DNA from: CAVXHV01 sp963761445
GTDB taxonomy: Bacteria > Planctomycetota > Planctomycetia > Isosphaerales > Isosphaeraceae
Direction of reading: 5' to 3'
Assembly: GCA_963761445.1 (NCBI GenBank)
Contig: CAVXHV010000005.1
Location: forward strand, 1,612,001 to 1,676,000
Length of the DNA stretch: 64,000 bases
Positions 60,903-64,000 of this stretch are shown here, one piece after another (positions within the stretch are counted from its first letter, which is position 1; the number at the start of each line of letters is the position of its first letter). A program made the translations under genes and the position numbers. Below the pieces are notes generated by a model. It saw nothing but the letters and a program-made list of their open reading frames with translations. It had not been told where the DNA came from and did no database searches.

Positions 60903-61078
60903 GCTGGTTATCCGGGAGTGAGGAGAAGGTTCGCTTCGCCGGCGGATCCGATGGTCGATCCTGAAACCGTACTCGAAGCGCCACGGTCTTGCCAGACTGG
61001 TGTGGCCGAGCCAGGGGCGGCGGGTCGACTGAGGAATGGTGGGAGTCATATGAGTAGCTGTGTCCCCGTTGGCATCCC

Positions 61079-61918
61079 CTACCCCGTTGATGGCATCGGC
61101 AAGAAACCGCCAAAGCCTCCGAGTGGATTGGAGCGAAGCCCCAATTTCGCGAGCAGGTTATACCAGAGCAAGCGGTAGGCCCGTGGGCGCTTGATTGTTA
61201 TGGGCCGTGGCGGGTCTTGCTCGTCGATCGCCGCGGCGAGGATTGTCAGGCCGGCTTGCTGCCAGCGGAGCAGGGAATGGGAAAGATCGGCTTGAGGCTC
61301 AGAATGACGTGACTGAATCAAGACGATGCGTCGAATGCCACGAGATAGTAAGAGATTCGCCGATGGAAAATCGGTGGGCAGGCTGATTGATCGGTTATCG
61401 AATGTGCGCGGAGACGACGCGACCACTGCGGTGTCACCTTTGGCATCCATCAGAAATGGTGGCCACCTGACAGACTCAACATCGAACCTGTCCGGCGGCG
61501 GTGCGACCGACGCGGGGTTGCGCATGGCGTCCAGCAGAAATGCCGGTGGCGCGTCGTCAGGAAGTCCAAAGCTTTGCAGCGTTGATGCGGCACGCGCCAG
61601 GGCGATCATGATCGGCCGAACGGCTACCAGCGCTGTGTCGCCTGCCGGTGCGGGACAGGCGTTGTATAGCGGGACTGGACGATAGCCTATGGCGGCCAGC
61701 GACAACGCCACAGTTACTCCTTGTGCGCCTGGAAGATCGACAACGATCGCCGTTGAGCGATCGGAGTCGACGGCCCACCTCACATCGACGGGCAGTTCGG
61801 GGGCCATCTTCTCGTCTCGCGCGATTGAATCCATCTGGGAAAACAAAACCGGCTTCGCCCATCGCGACCAGATCGCTCTCGCAGGTGCCCAGACTCCGAA
61901 TAGGGATTGCTTGGTCAT
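61079..61918 (-). CDS. Orphan protein of the DUF350/ATP-grasp operon
   Basis: 279 residues, not recognised. Visible: TAIVVDLPGAQGVTVALSL and ALVAVRPIMIALARAAS, an alternating beta/alpha N-terminal half; a low-complexity middle; and a Gly-rich terminus (NPLGGFGGFLPMPSTG). No signal peptide, membrane helix or catalytic motif. It begins 12 bp after the ATP-grasp stop, so is almost certainly co-transcribed with it. Confidence 0.75.
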   Translation of the reverse strand: MTKQSLFGVWAPARAIWSRWAKPVLFSQMDSIARDEKMAPELPVDVRWAVDSDRSTAIVVDLPGAQGVTVALSLAAIGYRPVPLYNACPAPAGDTALVAVRPIMIALARAASTLQSFGLPDDAPPAFLLDAMRNPASVAPPPDRFDVESVRWPPFLMDAKGDTAVVASSPRTFDNRSISLPTDFPSANLLLSRGIRRIVLIQSRHSEPQADLSHSLLRWQQAGLTILAAAIDEQDPPRPITIKRPRAYRLLWYNLLAKLGLRSNPLGGFGGFLPMPSTG

Positions 61919-61930
61919 GGTTCGTTTGTC

Positions 61931-63181
61931 CTAGTCATCCGCGATCAGTATGGCAACGTCGATAGCGGCAAAGTCAATCACCGGAGTGTAACTTAATCGA
62001 CCGTATATTCCTTTCGGGCACCCATTCACTGTAAATACGCCGATGCATGGATAAATTGCCCCGGCGGGCGTTTGAATCGGGCACGCTTCAAATCTCCTTT
62101 GAGCCACCCACTTAGCCGGGTGTCTTTGAACGGCTCGCGTCGCGCTGCGCCATTGATCATTGCTAAGCAGCGAGCGAATCACGACCGCGTCGCCGGTGTT
62201 GCAGAACGCGGACTTGACGAGCCAACTGTCATTCCGGAGCCAGTCGACGTTGCGAGGATCCTCAGTGGTTGGGAGAAGCCGGCGCCACGTCGGCAGGGCG
62301 GTGGATAATTGGTCCCACACGAGGGGAAACCGTTTGCTTTCCGTCAGCACCGCGATGCCCGGATTGCACACCGGCGTTTGACCACCGACGAATAGAGGTG
62401 CGCACGAGCGCGCATCAAGCCATTCGGCCTGGAAGAAGCGAATGATTGCGCCTACTGGGCCGAGACTCAATCGAGACTGAAGGTACGCATGGCCCAGTCT
62501 CCAGCGAAGATCTCCTGGCGTGGCCCAAAGCGATGTGATTCCCCGCTCGCGTAGCAAGTGAGCCAGGTACGCGACGACTTGTTGGTCTTCCAGAAATCCG
62601 GCGGCAACGACCAGCGCGACGGGGTGCCCGGTCGGGACAGAAGCCGCGATTGCGTCGGCCCACGCCGCGCCCGGATTGCCGGCTCGTTGCGTTCTTGGAT
62701 TGTACGTTGCCATCAAAGCAGGCAACTCTGAGGCTTCACTGAAACCGCCAGGCACATCGCTATTGACCTCGGAGATGCGCCAACCATCCCGCGTCCAATG
62801 AAAATCGAATCGCAGCACACGCGCCGCTGAGTGCGTGGCGCCGACCTTTCCCGCCTGCCTCAAAACCGACCGAATACCGCGCGGCAGACCAAGTCGATTG
62901 TGCAAATCGGGTCGCCCGAGAAGCTTCCGTTCGGCTGCGATCAGTTCCGCAGCGAGAAGAGTTGTAAGATCGGAAAGCTGACACCAGTGCGTCTTGCTGA
63001 GGATCAATGGAAATCGACTGATGGTTGAGACATCGCCCACCTGGGGATCCCATTTGAAGGCATCCAGGACCAACCGCTGGCGCACACCTTGGAAGAGATC
63101 ATCGGGCAATTCATCGCCTGCTCGAAGGGGCACCGTGTCTGCCATTGAGGTCAGTTGTTCTGGCATCGCAATTGATTGCAA
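61931..63181 (-). CDS. Glutathionylspermidine-synthase-like ATP-grasp protein
   Basis: 416 residues. The region LRFDFHWTRDGWRISEVNSDVPGGFSEAS is characteristic of the glutathionylspermidine synthase/YjfC ATP-grasp family, which joins a carboxylate to an amine through an acyl phosphate; later segments SWLVKSAFCNTGDAVVIRS and KWVAQRRFEA fit its nucleotide-binding part. No amidase domain is present, unlike bifunctional Gss. Starts MQSIAMPEQL at 63181; MPEQL at 63166 and MADTV at 63142 are alternatives. It follows the DUF350 gene by 9 bp, the same pairing as yjfL-yjfC in enterobacteria. Confidence 0.8.
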   Translation of the reverse strand: MQSIAMPEQLTSMADTVPLRAGDELPDDLFQGVRQRLVLDAFKWDPQVGDVSTISRFPLILSKTHWCQLSDLTTLLAAELIAAERKLLGRPDLHNRLGLPRGIRSVLRQAGKVGATHSAARVLRFDFHWTRDGWRISEVNSDVPGGFSEASELPALMATYNPRTQRAGNPGAAWADAIAASVPTGHPVALVVAAGFLEDQQVVAYLAHLLRERGITSLWATPGDLRWRLGHAYLQSRLSLGPVGAIIRFFQAEWLDARSCAPLFVGGQTPVCNPGIAVLTESKRFPLVWDQLSTALPTWRRLLPTTEDPRNVDWLRNDSWLVKSAFCNTGDAVVIRSLLSNDQWRSATRAVQRHPAKWVAQRRFEACPIQTPAGAIYPCIGVFTVNGCPKGIYGRLSYTPVIDFAAIDVAILIADD

Positions 63182-63190
63182 TTCCCATCG

Positions 63191-64000
63191 CTATCGCCAA
63201 ATGACGACAACCAGGAAGCTCGCCACGACGACAAGTGTTGCCGGGACGACGCCGAATTCAAGAATGCCCGGTTGGGGACGACGGGCCGTAGGTCCGAGCA
63301 TCCGCTGCAAGACTCCGGCAGCGATGGCGATCAGGACCGCCGGCCAACCACGATTGGCAAGATCACTCCATGTATGTTTCCACGACGTCCAATCGCCCGC
63401 CACGGCGCGCCCCAGAATGATCGAACAGCCAAGCACTGCACCGCCCAATCTTAGCCCGGAGGCAACATCACGATCGATCGTGATCGCGTCGGCCACGGAT
63501 CCGCCGCTTAATTCAACAAGCAACGCCATCAACAATAGAACAACGGTTGCGACAAACGCAGGAAGGAGGGTTGTCCAGATTGTCGCTCCCGTGCCGATGT
63601 TGGAGACGGCGTATACGATTCCGACACCAGACAATATCCCCCACACGGCGCAGCAGCGCCGCGAGATTATCCCGCTCGATGGCATCATCGCGGATACTGA
63701 TTCCCAGCACCTGGAGGAGCCGGGACGCGACGAAGATCCACATGCCGCCACCGAGCATGAAGAGAATGGTGTAATCAAGATGGCCCACGACTCGGGGATC
63801 TGCCCATCGTTGCAATACTACGTAAGTCGGGATAAGCGCCACCAATGGGAGACACGCGAGGGCGAGACGCTCGAGACTCGACCTTTTGATGGGTGGGACT
63901 CTTAGCAACGGTAGATAATATGTTACGATCAGGCCGAATACGCCTGCAGCGGCGGCAAGAAAGAAAAGCCATTCGTCACCATCAAAGTCAAAGGAGGACA
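63191..64000 (-). CDS. DUF350-family membrane protein, one frame break, start cut by the window edge
   Basis: About 270 residues. The frame is open to the right edge and the last codon visible is _TG, so the start codon is probably ATG or GTG with its first base at 64001 (then SSFDFDGDEWLFFLAAAAG). Helices: FLAAAAGVFGLIVTYYL, LACLPLVALIPTYVV, YTILFMLGGGMWIFVASRLLQ. The frame breaks near 63650; the rest reads GVGIVYAVSNIG, LLPAFVATVVLLLMALLVE, GLRLGGAVLGCSIILGRAVAG, the DUF350 (YjfL-like) repeat. Function unknown; linked in other genomes to PspA-type envelope stress genes. Confidence 0.75.

Noticed and set aside
1..64000. tRNA, rRNA, insertion sequences, integrase or attachment sites
   Set aside because: None recognised by eye: no transposase or integrase motifs, no tRNA-like cloverleaf with TTCAA-type arm, and no rRNA-like sequence.

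Overview
The window is GC-rich and most likely from a planctomycete of the Isosphaeraceae/Gemmataceae type. Three things point there: two surface proteins carry the planctomycete leader pattern 'LE-x-LE-x-R-x-x-LS'; an ECF sigma factor of the planctomycete-expanded class sits next to a Ser/Thr kinase with a long kinesin-light-chain-like TPR tail; and M56/BlaI, CRTAC1 and ASPIC/UnbV proteins are present. No rRNA, tRNA, transposase or CRISPR array was seen.

Layout. (1) 1-18547, all on the minus strand. Read in the direction of transcription it holds: an ABC importer operon whose substrate-binding protein is fused to an OmpA-like peptidoglycan-binding domain (18547-13955); a carbamoyltransferase / radical SAM / SDR cassette (13930-10374); a BlaI repressor with a palindromic operator, an M56 sensor-peptidase and a long string of carboxypeptidase-regulatory-like domains (10351-5203); a HEAT-repeat gene (5133-4154); and a very long beta-helix repeat protein that runs off the left edge (3771-1). 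(2) 18846-28741, plus strand: an aerobic respiratory island with caa3-type oxidase subunits II, I, III and IV, a membrane protein, a diheme cytochrome c, Rieske protein, cytochrome b fused to cytochrome c, CtaG, and a FesM-like membrane ferredoxin. Together they could carry electrons from quinol to oxygen. (3) 28929-37149, plus strand: a glycine-rich beta-helix surface protein, the ECF sigma factor and the kinase-TPR protein. (4) 37348-43190, minus strand: a five-gene cluster (small secreted protein, MFS, ion permease, MFS, metallophosphoesterase). (5) 43588-48220: a histidine kinase / NtrC-type regulator pair, surrounded by three genes that each have a sigma-54-like -24/-12 element upstream, and followed by a free-standing copy of the regulator's own Fis-type DNA-binding domain (48047-48220). 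(6) 48259-64000: mixed housekeeping and uncharacterised genes, including a ~1,220-residue receptor-like membrane protein (55701-59361) and a DUF350 / glutathionylspermidine-synthase-like ATP-grasp / orphan operon running off the right edge.

A caution governs the whole window: I count about 24 single-base frame breaks in otherwise well conserved genes, including cox1, cox2 and cytochrome b. Both halves of each gene are clearly coding, so I read these as consensus sequence errors rather than decay. Each such gene is entered as one gene with the break position stated, apart from two long fusions that are each entered in two parts. The most interesting signals are the putative local sigma-54 regulon with its duplicated Fis domain, the SBP-OmpA importer, the DUF350/ATP-grasp operon and the giant receptor-like protein.
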